From NCBI GenBank assembly GCA_028276125.1, contig JAPYWY010000008.1, forward strand, positions 1-17,093: a stretch of DNA of 17,093 nt, written 5' to 3'. The translations under genes were made by a program, and so were the position numbers. Below the pieces are notes generated by a model. The model made no database searches. It had not been told where the DNA came from and saw nothing but the letters and a program-made list of their open reading frames with translations. Source of the stretch: Pseudothermotoga sp. GTDB lineage: Bacteria > Thermotogota > Thermotogae > Thermotogales > DSM-5069. Each line of letters starts with the position of its first letter. Positions within the stretch are counted from its first letter, which is position 1. Shown piece by piece: positions 1 to 6,574 of the stretch.

Positions 1-1
1 C

Positions 2-46
2 ATCACTGAAAAGGGACTCGAAGTCTTGTCGAGGTTGAAGAGTTGA
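2..46 (+). CDS. C-terminal end of an unidentified protein (partial)
   Basis: Only the last 14 codons of a rightward gene that enters from outside the window are present. They read ITEKGLEVLSRLKS and end at a TGA at 44-46. A terminator hairpin follows 20 bases later, which supports a real gene end. The phrase ITEKGLEVL is common in the wing and final helix of winged-helix transcription regulators (MarR, PadR and archaeal-type), so a regulator is a guess. The fragment is too short to assign with any certainty. Confidence 0.35.
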   Translation: MTEKGLEVLSRLKS

Positions 47-65
47 AGCGATGATGATCAGAAAC

Positions 66-91
66 AAAGGCGGGCAGATGCCCGCCTTTTT
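66..91 (+). terminator. Rho-independent terminator between convergent genes
   Basis: A perfect 10-bp stem (AAAGGCGGGC at 66-75, GCCCGCCTTT at 80-89) has a 4-base loop and a run of five T at 87-91. It ends the rightward gene that stops at 46. On the opposite strand it lies just past the leftward GH130 gene, where the following tract is poorer (TTTGTTTC), so it may work in both directions. A nearly identical hairpin in inverted orientation lies at 8754-8776. Confidence 0.85.
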
Positions 92-125
92 GAAATTTTC
101 GTCTCGCAGGAATCGGAGTAACTTT

Positions 126-1010
126 TCATCTTCTTTCACACCACTCAAGAACCTCTTGAACATCTATCGTTGCGACACAGATGCAGGTGTCTGCCGCTCC
201 GTAATAGACGAAGTATTTGCCTTGGTACTCGACCATGGCATCGCTGAACACAACGTTTGGAACCACTCCGAAAATTTCCCATTCTTCCTCCGGCTCCAAG
301 ATCGGCTCTTCGCTCCTCTTCAAAACTTTCGTTGGATCGTTGAGATCGAGCAAAATGAATCCCAACCTGTAGATGGGTCTGTCGGCTTTCTCAACCCCAT
401 GGTACAAGAGCAACCAACCGTGCGGAGTCTTGATCGGTGGTGCACCGGCTCCTATCTTCAGATTGTCCCAGTAACCTTCCCTCGGCTTGGCTATGCTCAC
501 AAAATCTGTCCAATCGATCAAATTGTCGGAGAAAGCAAGCCAAATGTCCGGCTCGATCCTGTGCAACATGACGTACTTACCGTTTATCTTCTCAGGAAAG
601 AGCGCGGCGTCTTTGTTGTTCACATCGTGTATGACCACACCGTGCCTTTCCCAGATGAAGAAATTCTCCGTCGAAGCCATCGACACCCTCGTTCCCTTCG
701 GTGAATAAGCGGTGTACAACATGTAGTACTTTTCTTTGATCTTCGTGATTCTTGGATCTTCCACTCCGTAGAGCTCGTGAGGGCTTGCTGGTGTAAAAAC
801 GGGTTTTTCAAGGCGGTTGAAACTGTAGCCATCGATACTGATTGCGTATCCGATCCTCGAGACCATGTCCTCTCCCTGAGCCCTGTAAAGCATGTGAAAG
901 ACCTTTCCGTCATGTACAACTGCACAGTTGAAGACACACTTGTTCTCCCACCTGTGCCATGGAACCGGTTCAAGAATAGGTTTTGGATGCCTCTGAAGCT
1001 TCAACTCCAT
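126..1010 (-). CDS. GH130-family glycosidase, probable beta-mannosyl phosphorylase
   Basis: This 294-residue protein has no signal peptide, so it should act in the cytoplasm. The fold signature is a five-bladed beta-propeller with the GH130 marks: LYRAQG at 41-46, GVEDPR at 82-87 with Asp85 as the expected catalytic acid, LHR at 149-151, and the KIGAGAPPIKT block at 185-195 followed by YHG at 203-205. In characterised GH130 phosphorylases, basic residues corresponding to Arg151, Lys194 and His204 bind phosphate, while GH130 hydrolases lose them. Their presence favours phosphorolysis of a beta-mannoside to mannose 1-phosphate, but this is inference and the linkage is unknown. It resembles the family that includes Thermotoga maritima TM1225. 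It is the last gene of the leftward operon. A GAGGAGGG ribosome site sits 7 bases before the ATG, directly after the upstream permease stop. Confidence 0.88.
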   Translation of the reverse strand: MELKLQRHPKPILEPVPWHRWENKCVFNCAVVHDGKVFHMLYRAQGEDMVSRIGYAISIDGYSFNRLEKPVFTPASPHELYGVEDPRITKIKEKYYMLYTAYSPKGTRVSMASTENFFIWERHGVVIHDVNNKDAALFPEKINGKYVMLHRIEPDIWLAFSDNLIDWTDFVSIAKPREGYWDNLKIGAGAPPIKTPHGWLLLYHGVEKADRPIYRLGFILLDLNDPTKVLKRSEEPILEPEEEWEIFGVVPNVVFSDAMVEYQGKYFVYYGAADTCICVATIDVQEVLEWCERR

Positions 1011-1023
1011 TTTTCGACCCTCC

Positions 1024-1848
1024 TCATCTGAGTGACATCGATATTCCCTGCAAGAAGTACTTTCTGAGGATCAAGAATATTAAAACCATGGGGATGGTTT
1101 GAAGCACGGCTCCCGCCAAGACGGGGCCAACGTAACCCGCATACTCGTGGTTGAAGGTCGCCAAGAGAACGGCGAGTGGCATCTTCTTGTAATCTTTCAT
1201 GACCATCAGAGGCCAGAGAAAGTTGTCCCAAGTGCCTATGAAAGTGAAAAGCCCAACTATCGAAGCGGTTGATCTGGTCAAAGGAAGCATGACCCTGAGC
1301 ACGATCCAGAATCTGTTCGCCCCGTCCAGTTTTGCGGCGTCTATGTAATCATCGGGGATGGTTTTAAAGGACTGCGCGAACATGAAAGTCCCCCAAGAAC
1401 TCAATAGACCTGGGAGGATCAACGCCAAGTAGGAATTCATCAATCCAAAGGTTCGCACGAGTATGAACAGTGGGATGAGAAACATGAAACCCGGAAAGAG
1501 CATTTGATACAGAATGAAGTTGAAGATCAACCGAGAAAGTGCAAATCTGATCTTTGCCAATGTGAAACCAACGAAGGCAGATGTCATTACGACGGAGAAG
1601 GTAACGGTGCTCGCGACGAAAACACTGTTCAAGAGCGCTCTGACAAAGGGTCTACCGAGCCGGCCGGACATTAAGAATATGAACTCATAATGTTCCAGGG
1701 TAAACCTGCTCGGTACGAAGGTTGTGAATATCTCTCTCGCCGGCTTGAAAGAAGACATGAAGAGCCAAAGATATGGATAGATCCAGACTAAGGCCAGAGA
1801 GATCATCACCGCGTGAAGGAACAGATCAAAGATCTTGATTCTCTTCAT
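1024..1848 (-). CDS. Sugar ABC transporter permease, MalG type
   Basis: This is an inner-membrane permease of 274 residues, a normal length for the MalG branch of carbohydrate uptake transporter family 1. A first membrane helix at about residues 12-33 is followed by five further hydrophobic segments. The cytoplasmic EAA loop that docks the ATPase reads DAAKLDGANRFW from residue 170 and ends in LPLTRS. The ATG overlaps the TGA of the upstream permease in an ATGA junction, so translation is probably coupled and the two should form a heterodimer. No ATPase gene lies in the operon. Related systems commonly borrow an MsmK- or UgpC-like ATPase from elsewhere in the genome. The substrate cannot be read from the sequence; context suggests an oligosaccharide that GH130 can cleave. 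Confidence 0.93.
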   Translation of the reverse strand: MKRIKIFDLFLHAVMISLALVWIYPYLWLFMSSFKPAREIFTTFVPSRFTLEHYEFIFLMSGRLGRPFVRALLNSVFVASTVTFSVVMTSAFVGFTLAKIRFALSRLIFNFILYQMLFPGFMFLIPLFILVRTFGLMNSYLALILPGLLSSWGTFMFAQSFKTIPDDYIDAAKLDGANRFWIVLRVMLPLTRSTASIVGLFTFIGTWDNFLWPLMVMKDYKKMPLAVLLATFNHEYAGYVGPVLAGAVLQTIPMVLIFLILRKYFLQGISMSLR

Positions 1849-2729
1849 ACGAGCGCCACTTCCCTTTCGAAGATACGTCTGATGACGATCACCAGCGAAA
1901 AGCTCATGACCGCAGTTGCGATGGCAACAACCGTGGCGTACGATGGATCTATTCTTCTGAACGCCGTGTCGTACATGTAGATCAACAGCGTCATCGTTCT
2001 CATCATTGGACCTCCGCCTGTGATCATGTAAGGCTCTGTGAAGATTCCAAAGGTCAAAGTCGTCGCGAAAACTGTGACTGTGATCAAAGATGGATTCAAC
2101 AAAGGAAGCGTTATGGTCCAGAATATTTTCCAGTTGCTCGCCCCATCCATTTTAGCGGCTTCGAACAGACTCGATGGAATGGCTTGTAATCCCGCATAAA
2201 TGATCATTCCGTAATAGCCTACGAACTTCCAAGTCACTATGAGGCATATCGAAAAAACCGCGAGCCGCGGATCGCTGAACCATGGGATCGTGAAACCGAA
2301 AAGAGAATAGACGATCCTGTTGAGCGGTCCGTTCACCGCGAAAAGATTTGAGAACATTATCGAGTATGCGACACCAGAAGAGACGTTGGCCACCAAGAAG
2401 CTCATCACGACGAAGGTTTTGAAATAACGCATCCTTGAAAGAGCTATGGCAAAAATCAAAGAAGAAATCAAAAGCATGGGAATGAGGTACGCCAGGAAGT
2501 TTAAGGTGTTCAGAACTATCCTGATGAAGTTACTGTCCTGAAGAATTCTGAGAAAATTCGCCAAACCAACGAAAGTTGGCCTCCCCACGAACCGCCATCG
2601 TGAGAAGGCCAACATCACCATCCACACGAACGGATAACCCCAAAAGATGGCCGTGTGGGTCAGGTAGAAGGCGATTATTCCAGTGCCAAACCTCTTTTCT
2701 TTTGCACTCAAGCTGGCCATGGTCACCAC
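1845..2729 (-). CDS. Sugar ABC transporter permease, MalF type
   Basis: This 294-residue membrane protein is the MalF-type partner of the next permease. The first hydrophobic helix lies at about residues 17-41. The EAA loop reads EAAKMDGASNWKIFW from residue 190 and ends in LPLLNPS, as is typical of family 1 carbohydrate permeases. The long periplasmic insertion of enteric MalF is absent, as is usual outside Enterobacteria. The start is chosen as GTG at 2729 because GAGGT at 2735-2739, which overlaps the stop of the binding-protein gene, lies 6 bases before it. GTG at 2726 or ATG at 2720 are possible alternatives. It shares a transcript with the binding protein upstream and the MalG-type permease downstream. 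Confidence 0.92.
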   Translation of the reverse strand: MVTMASLSAKEKRFGTGIIAFYLTHTAIFWGYPFVWMVMLAFSRWRFVGRPTFVGLANFLRILQDSNFIRIVLNTLNFLAYLIPMLLISSLIFAIALSRMRYFKTFVVMSFLVANVSSGVAYSIMFSNLFAVNGPLNRIVYSLFGFTIPWFSDPRLAVFSICLIVTWKFVGYYGMIIYAGLQAIPSSLFEAAKMDGASNWKIFWTITLPLLNPSLITVTVFATTLTFGIFTEPYMITGGGPMMRTMTLLIYMYDTAFRRIDPSYATVVAIATAVMSFSLVIVIRRIFEREVALV

Positions 2730-2738
2730 CGTTAGACC

Positions 2739-3989
2739 TCAGAACAGTATCTTGTTTATTTCCCTGACAGCGGTGCTCAAGATATCCTTTGGCTGTCCCT
2801 TCAGGTACATCAGAGGTTCGATCAGATGTGTCGTCATCGAAAGTTGGACATCAATGGTCTTGTCGATAAGCGCGGGTGGTACGGCGTATGCAACGGCTTC
2901 GGCGTAAGCTTTGAAGAACTTATCGTCCATGAACCTTGTGAACGCGGGATTGGTCGCGAGATCTTCCCTGGCGGGTGGCATCCTCGTTTTCTCGATCCAC
3001 AGAACATCGTGCTCCACTTTCGAGAAAACCCACGAGATGAACTCGAAGGCAGCTTTCTTGTTCTTGCAGTTTTCGTAGATCACCAGCCCCTTGGTGTCCG
3101 CGAAGGTGTAGATCGGAAGATCGGTTGGATAATCGTCTGGAACAGGAGGTGGAGCCAGCCAAACGTGTGGCATCACGTCTGGGAAAGTCTCCTTGGCCCA
3201 GTTGATCTCCCAAGGTCCCGTGATCTTACCCAGTATGCTACCCATGTAGAATGGATTTGAACCCAATTCGACCGCGGTGTGATTTTCCCGGAACATCTTG
3301 TGTATGAACTCTGCGACCTTCAAGCCATATTCGTTGTTGAAAACTGCCCTTCGTCTCTCTGGATCTATGTAAGCTTTTCCTCCACTCGCAGCGTAGTAAT
3401 AGGTTATGAAGTCGAACCATCTGTCCCACCAGTTCCTACCAGCGATGACTTGCATCACGTACTTTTCGTTTGGTTTCGTGAACTTGGAGCTGAGTTCGTA
3501 GATTTCAGAGTACGCTCTTGGGGGTCTGTCATAACCGAGCTGCTTTAAAAGATCTCCTCTCCACCAGAAGAGCATTGGGTTGGAGTAGATCGGAAAAACG
3601 TAGTATCGTCCCTTGATCTTCCATCCTTCCACAATGTTTCTCATCTTTCTCGTGTCCACGAGCTTCCAAAAATCGTCTTTGAAGTTGTCTAACGGATGTA
3701 TCGCTCCGATGTCTGCCAGCTGGGCGGCGAAACCGCTGAATATGTTTTCTGAGATGTCAGGGGCCTTTCCAGCTGCGATCGCCGTGAGAATGGCTTCCTC
3801 AGAACTGGCTGCTGCAGGTATGACCGAAAGCTCGATCTGAACGTCTGGCCTCAATTTGTTCCACTCCGCCACTATCTCTTTCCAGAACTCTTCCTGGAGC
3901 GGATTAGGCGCAGTCCAGAAAACTAATTTTGTGGCACCGAACGCGACCACGACCACCAGCGAGAGGGTGAACAGCCAGAACCTTCTCAC
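2739..3989 (-). CDS. Extracellular sugar-binding protein of ABC transporter
   Basis: This 416-residue family 1 solute-binding protein delivers a sugar to the two permeases encoded just downstream. The N-terminus has two arginines followed by a hydrophobic core to about residue 19 (ending AFGA). There is no lipobox cysteine, so it should be a free periplasmic protein, as in other Thermotogales. The mature part begins LVFWTAPNP and carries the usual lobe pattern (AIAAGKAPDI near residue 75). It is rich in Trp and Tyr, for example NPMLFWW and GRNWWDRWF, which suits stacking on sugar rings. The start is GTG at 3989, with GGAGGTGA about 6 bases upstream. It follows the regulator gene by 15 bases. 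The ligand is not determinable from sequence. Confidence 0.92.
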   Translation of the reverse strand: MRRFWLFTLSLVVVVAFGATKLVFWTAPNPLQEEFWKEIVAEWNKLRPDVQIELSVIPAAASSEEAILTAIAAGKAPDISENIFSGFAAQLADIGAIHPLDNFKDDFWKLVDTRKMRNIVEGWKIKGRYYVFPIYSNPMLFWWRGDLLKQLGYDRPPRAYSEIYELSSKFTKPNEKYVMQVIAGRNWWDRWFDFITYYYAASGGKAYIDPERRRAVFNNEYGLKVAEFIHKMFRENHTAVELGSNPFYMGSILGKITGPWEINWAKETFPDVMPHVWLAPPPVPDDYPTDLPIYTFADTKGLVIYENCKNKKAAFEFISWVFSKVEHDVLWIEKTRMPPAREDLATNPAFTRFMDDKFFKAYAEAVAYAVPPALIDKTIDVQLSMTTHLIEPLMYLKGQPKDILSTAVREINKILF

Positions 3990-4004
3990 CTCGATTCACC
4001 TCCT

Positions 4005-4967
4005 TCAAACAGACGAAGACCTTTTAATGAAATTCGTGTACAGACACATTCTGTATGGGTGGTGACCATGACCGATCAACAGCTCGTACAACCTTTTCAC
4101 CGCACTGAAACCCATCTCGTATTTTTGAACTCTCAAGGTTGACAACGATTCTCTTTCTGCCTGTGGAATATCGTCGAAACCTATGATGCTGACATCCTCT
4201 GGTATCCTGTATCCCCAGCTTCGAAGTTGCTTCAGTGCCCTTATCGCGATGATATCGTTGGAACAGATCAGAACCTGAGTCTTTCTATCCCTGAAAATCT
4301 TCTTCAGAACAGGAGCTATCTCTTCGTGCAGATCGTCGTACTCGTAGCAAACTGGTAGTAAACCGTTTCTCTGCATCGCTTCCACGTAGCCTCTGTACCT
4401 GTCTTTGAAGCCGTAGAATCTCAGTGGACCGTGCAGATGTACGATGTTTTCGATTCCCTTTTGAACCAAATGTTGCACCACTCTGTAGACACCATCGTAA
4501 CCATCGCTCACAACGCAGTCTATGCCTAAGCCATCTATGTAGTGATCTACGAGAACAACTTTTCCATATTTGCAGAAAAGCTCAACTTGCTCGGCCGTTG
4601 CATCACTTCCAATCAGTAGGAAACCATCAAAGCCCTTCGGATTGGGAGATTCCAAGATCATCACAGCTGTCGAGAATCGGAAGGTCTCTTCCACGTCTTT
4701 AATTGCTTCCAACACTATGGCATAGAAGTTCCCAGTTTCACTCTTCAGCAACTTTCCGATCCTGTCGCTTATCACCAAACCCACTTTGAACAACTTCTTA
4801 CTCGCCAAAGTCTTGGCAGATATCTGAGGTCTGTAACCCAGTTTTCTCACCGCTTCCCAAACTTTGAGTTTCGTCTTCTCAGAGACGTAACCTTTGTTGT
4901 TCAGCACTCTTGACACCGTTGCTATAGAAACTCCCGCAAGTTTCGCCACGTCGTCGATGGATGTCAT
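4005..4967 (-). CDS. LacI-family transcriptional regulator
   Basis: This 320-residue sugar-responsive repressor has an N-terminal helix-turn-helix (IDDVAKLAGVS then IATVSRVLNN, residues 4-24) and the hinge leucine segment AKTLASKK near residue 55. A periplasmic-binding-protein-like ligand domain follows, with SNDIIAIRAL and PEDVSIIGFDDIP in the C-lobe. It is first in the leftward operon and is preceded by AAGGAGG 6 bases before the ATG. Two LacI-type operators lie in the divergent gap, one next to its own ribosome site, so it probably represses itself and both transport and exported-protein operons. One oddity is in the N-lobe: after MILESPNP the sequence goes straight to KGFDGFLLIG, apparently missing the helix of about 15 residues that most LacI proteins have there, which explains the slightly short length. 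Confidence 0.93.
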   Translation of the reverse strand: MTSIDDVAKLAGVSIATVSRVLNNKGYVSEKTKLKVWEAVRKLGYRPQISAKTLASKKLFKVGLVISDRIGKLLKSETGNFYAIVLEAIKDVEETFRFSTAVMILESPNPKGFDGFLLIGSDATAEQVELFCKYGKVVLVDHYIDGLGIDCVVSDGYDGVYRVVQHLVQKGIENIVHLHGPLRFYGFKDRYRGYVEAMQRNGLLPVCYEYDDLHEEIAPVLKKIFRDRKTQVLICSNDIIAIRALKQLRSWGYRIPEDVSIIGFDDIPQAERESLSTLRVQKYEMGFSAVKRLYELLIGHGHHPYRMCLYTNFIKRSSSV

Positions 4968-4986
4968 CGCGGTCCTCCTTCAGATG

Positions 4987-5000
4987 TGTAAGCCTTTTCA
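4987..5000. promoter_or_regulatory. LacI-type operator, leftward operon
   Basis: TGTAAGCCTTTTCA matches the 14-base LacI-family pattern (TG-A half sites around a C/G centre). Its reverse complement agrees at 11 of 14 positions with that of the second site at 5183. It lies between the leftward -10 box and the regulator's ribosome site, over the expected transcription start, a repressing position. Binding is inferred. Confidence 0.6.
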
Positions 5001-5005
5001 TTACG

Positions 5006-5033
5006 ATTATAGCATCGCAAAGTTTTAGTTCAA
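5006..5033 (-). promoter_or_regulatory. Promoter of the regulator-ABC-GH130 operon
   Basis: Read leftward, TTGAAC (plus-strand 5028-5033) and a perfect TATAAT (plus-strand 5006-5011) are separated by 16 bases. The predicted start, near 5000-4998, falls on the operator at 4987-5000 and leaves a leader of about 30 bases before the regulator ATG. Confidence 0.7.
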
Positions 5034-5147
5034 CTTTAGAAACAAGAGAGCGCGAGAAAAAATGGAAGATATCATGAGAAAGAGAGAGAATTTTCATCGT
5101 ATTTATACATCTCTCGTCTCCGTTGACATTATTGCTGCCGGATGAGA

Positions 5148-5177
5148 TTGGTAATATCTGCAAGATGGTTTTATCAT
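5148..5177 (+). promoter_or_regulatory. Candidate promoter of the exported-protein operon
   Basis: TTGGTA (5148-5153) and TATCAT (5172-5177) are 18 bases apart. This would place the transcript start at about 5184, on the operator at 5183-5196. Neither box is a strong match. A perfect TTGACA lies at 5123, but its best partner TAATAT (5152) is 23 bases away, so the exact promoter is uncertain. Confidence 0.4.
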
Positions 5178-5182
5178 CTATG

Positions 5183-5196
5183 TGTAAACGCTTTCA
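5183..5196. promoter_or_regulatory. LacI-type operator, rightward operon
   Basis: TGTAAACGCTTTCA fits the LacI/CcpA-family operator pattern with the central CG that is typical of the family. It lies 15 bases before the ATG of the 441-residue exported protein, just upstream of its ribosome site AAAGGGGGTG. Its resemblance to the site at 4987 argues that the adjacent LacI-type regulator binds both. Confidence 0.7.
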
Positions 5197-5211
5197 AAAG
5201 GGGGTGCTTTT

Positions 5212-6537
5212 ATGAAAAGGTGGCTTGTCTTGTCACTACTCACGCTCTCTTTCCTGCTCTTCGCCGTGGTCCAAAGAATACCAGTGAAAGCAGGCGAGAT
5301 CGAGGTTCCGATCGTGATCAAGATGAGCGATTTGCTGGGCTTGGTGCCGGAAGACTTCGATGCAGACTGGTCAGCTCTGCATGTCCTCGCAGGAAGTGCT
5401 CATGTTCCATTCCAAATCGACGACGCCGATGGAAACGGCAGAATCTCGGCTGGAGACTATCTGGTCTTTCTGCTCAAGGGTCAAGGAGAAATCGTCATAC
5501 CAGATGCTGATGAAAACGTCAAAGTTCCCAAGTTCGAACCCAAGTTCGATGTGGAAAAGACTGCTGAAGGTTGGTCCATCGCCACGAAAGATGGCTCACT
5601 GAAGGTGCGCGTCAACAAGCACGGTCTCGCACAAGTAGTTTCTTTCAAAGGTGTAGAAAAGCTACTCCTCGACGAGATCGGCATCGCACGGGTGAGCGGT
5701 TGGCCTGAGAGCAGCTACTGGATCGACGGAAAACTCGGTAATCACCATGAAGAAACCACTGGGAGCTTCAGGATAGTGTCGGTCAACGTCTTCAATCCAG
5801 GCCCAGTCGCCGTCGGTATCCACGCGCACTTGAAATCCGAGAGATTTCAAGGTTTAAACCAAATCCTTCTGGTCTATGTCTTCGCAAATGGGGACATTTT
5901 GGTGAACAACACCTTCAAGTTCGAAAGCTACGCAGACATGATGAAGGTTCAGACGATGGTCACAAGACCCATCGCTGCTGCTTTCGACGACGCGCTGCAT
6001 ATTCTTCCGGTCTTTAGAAGATTAGTTTGGGCCGATCAACTGAACATAACCCCACTGGAATACTGGAAAACGCGCAATGCCATAATTTACGTTGACGCGA
6101 TGCCTTACATAGCTTTCCCCGCGACGAGCAGCATGAAACCTCTCTGGTGGGGTGCAACCTACATATTCGCGTCGATGGAGAGGTGGAGAAGTAACTATTC
6201 ACCGAGCGCCAAGATCGGTGTAGCGCAGATACTGCCGTCTGTGCCAGTTGTCTACGCGGACTACAAGAAATGGCTCGATTCAGACACGTGGATCTACGAA
6301 AGTTTGGAGTTCCGCGATGGCATATTCAAGTGGATGCCGGGAGAGTTCGATGCGTACGAGTCAACGAAAGGAATTTACTCCATGAAGGTTGAAGATATGC
6401 CCAACCGCTACAAGTACGGTGATTCAGTCAACCACACCAGACTCTTCAGCCTGTACTCGGCACCAAACGTGGAAAGTGCCGTCAGATGGATGGAAACCAA
6501 GAGCGCTTCGTTCAGAGCTGTCAAGGTAGGTGAGTGA
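5212..6537 (+). CDS. Exported protein of unknown function with a calcium-loop motif
   Basis: This 441-residue protein begins with a signal peptide (MKRWLVLSLL, hydrophobic core to about residue 20, likely cut near residue 27). The mature part looks all-beta and rich in Trp, Tyr and Asp. Near its start, the stretch VPFQIDDADGNG leads into a 12-residue loop at residues 71-82 (D-A-D-G-N-G-R-I-S-A-G-D) that matches the EF-hand and dockerin calcium-binding pattern. The wording around it recalls the N-terminal beta domain of DUF4861 and exo-rhamnogalacturonan-lyase-like proteins, but I cannot assign a family firmly. The ATG has AAAGGGGGTG about 6 bases upstream and a LacI-type operator before that. 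The gene is divergent from the sugar ABC-GH130 operon and is followed by a second exported protein, so a role in binding or processing a glycan outside the cytoplasm is likely but inferred. Confidence 0.8.
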   Translation: MKRWLVLSLLTLSFLLFAVVQRIPVKAGEIEVPIVIKMSDLLGLVPEDFDADWSALHVLAGSAHVPFQIDDADGNGRISAGDYLVFLLKGQGEIVIPDADENVKVPKFEPKFDVEKTAEGWSIATKDGSLKVRVNKHGLAQVVSFKGVEKLLLDEIGIARVSGWPESSYWIDGKLGNHHEETTGSFRIVSVNVFNPGPVAVGIHAHLKSERFQGLNQILLVYVFANGDILVNNTFKFESYADMMKVQTMVTRPIAAAFDDALHILPVFRRLVWADQLNITPLEYWKTRNAIIYVDAMPYIAFPATSSMKPLWWGATYIFASMERWRSNYSPSAKIGVAQILPSVPVVYADYKKWLDSDTWIYESLEFRDGIFKWMPGEFDAYESTKGIYSMKVEDMPNRYKYGDSVNHTRLFSLYSAPNVESAVRWMETKSASFRAVKVGE

Positions 6538-6542
6538 ACCTC

Positions 6543-6563
6543 GGGGTGGGACCTTCCCACCCC
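6543..6563 (+). other. GC-rich hairpin between two exported-protein genes
   Basis: A perfect 8-bp stem, GGGGTGGG (6543-6550) and CCCACCCC (6556-6563), has a 5-base loop. It starts 5 bases after the stop of the first gene and ends 11 bases before the ATG chosen for the second. No T run follows, so it is unlikely to be an efficient terminator. It may protect the upstream message from 3' decay or reduce expression of the second gene. Confidence 0.6.
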
Positions 6564-6574
6564 ATGGTTTCGGT

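Noticed and set aside
5123..5157. TTGACA with TAATAT as the rightward promoter of the exported genes
   Set aside because: The boxes are perfect or near perfect singly, but the 23-base spacing is outside the usual 16-18 range; kept only as an alternative.
6530..6574. GTG start at 6530 for the large exported protein
   Set aside because: It places 15 Pro/Gly-rich residues ahead of a clear signal peptide and encodes the intercistronic hairpin; the ribosome site spacing is poor.
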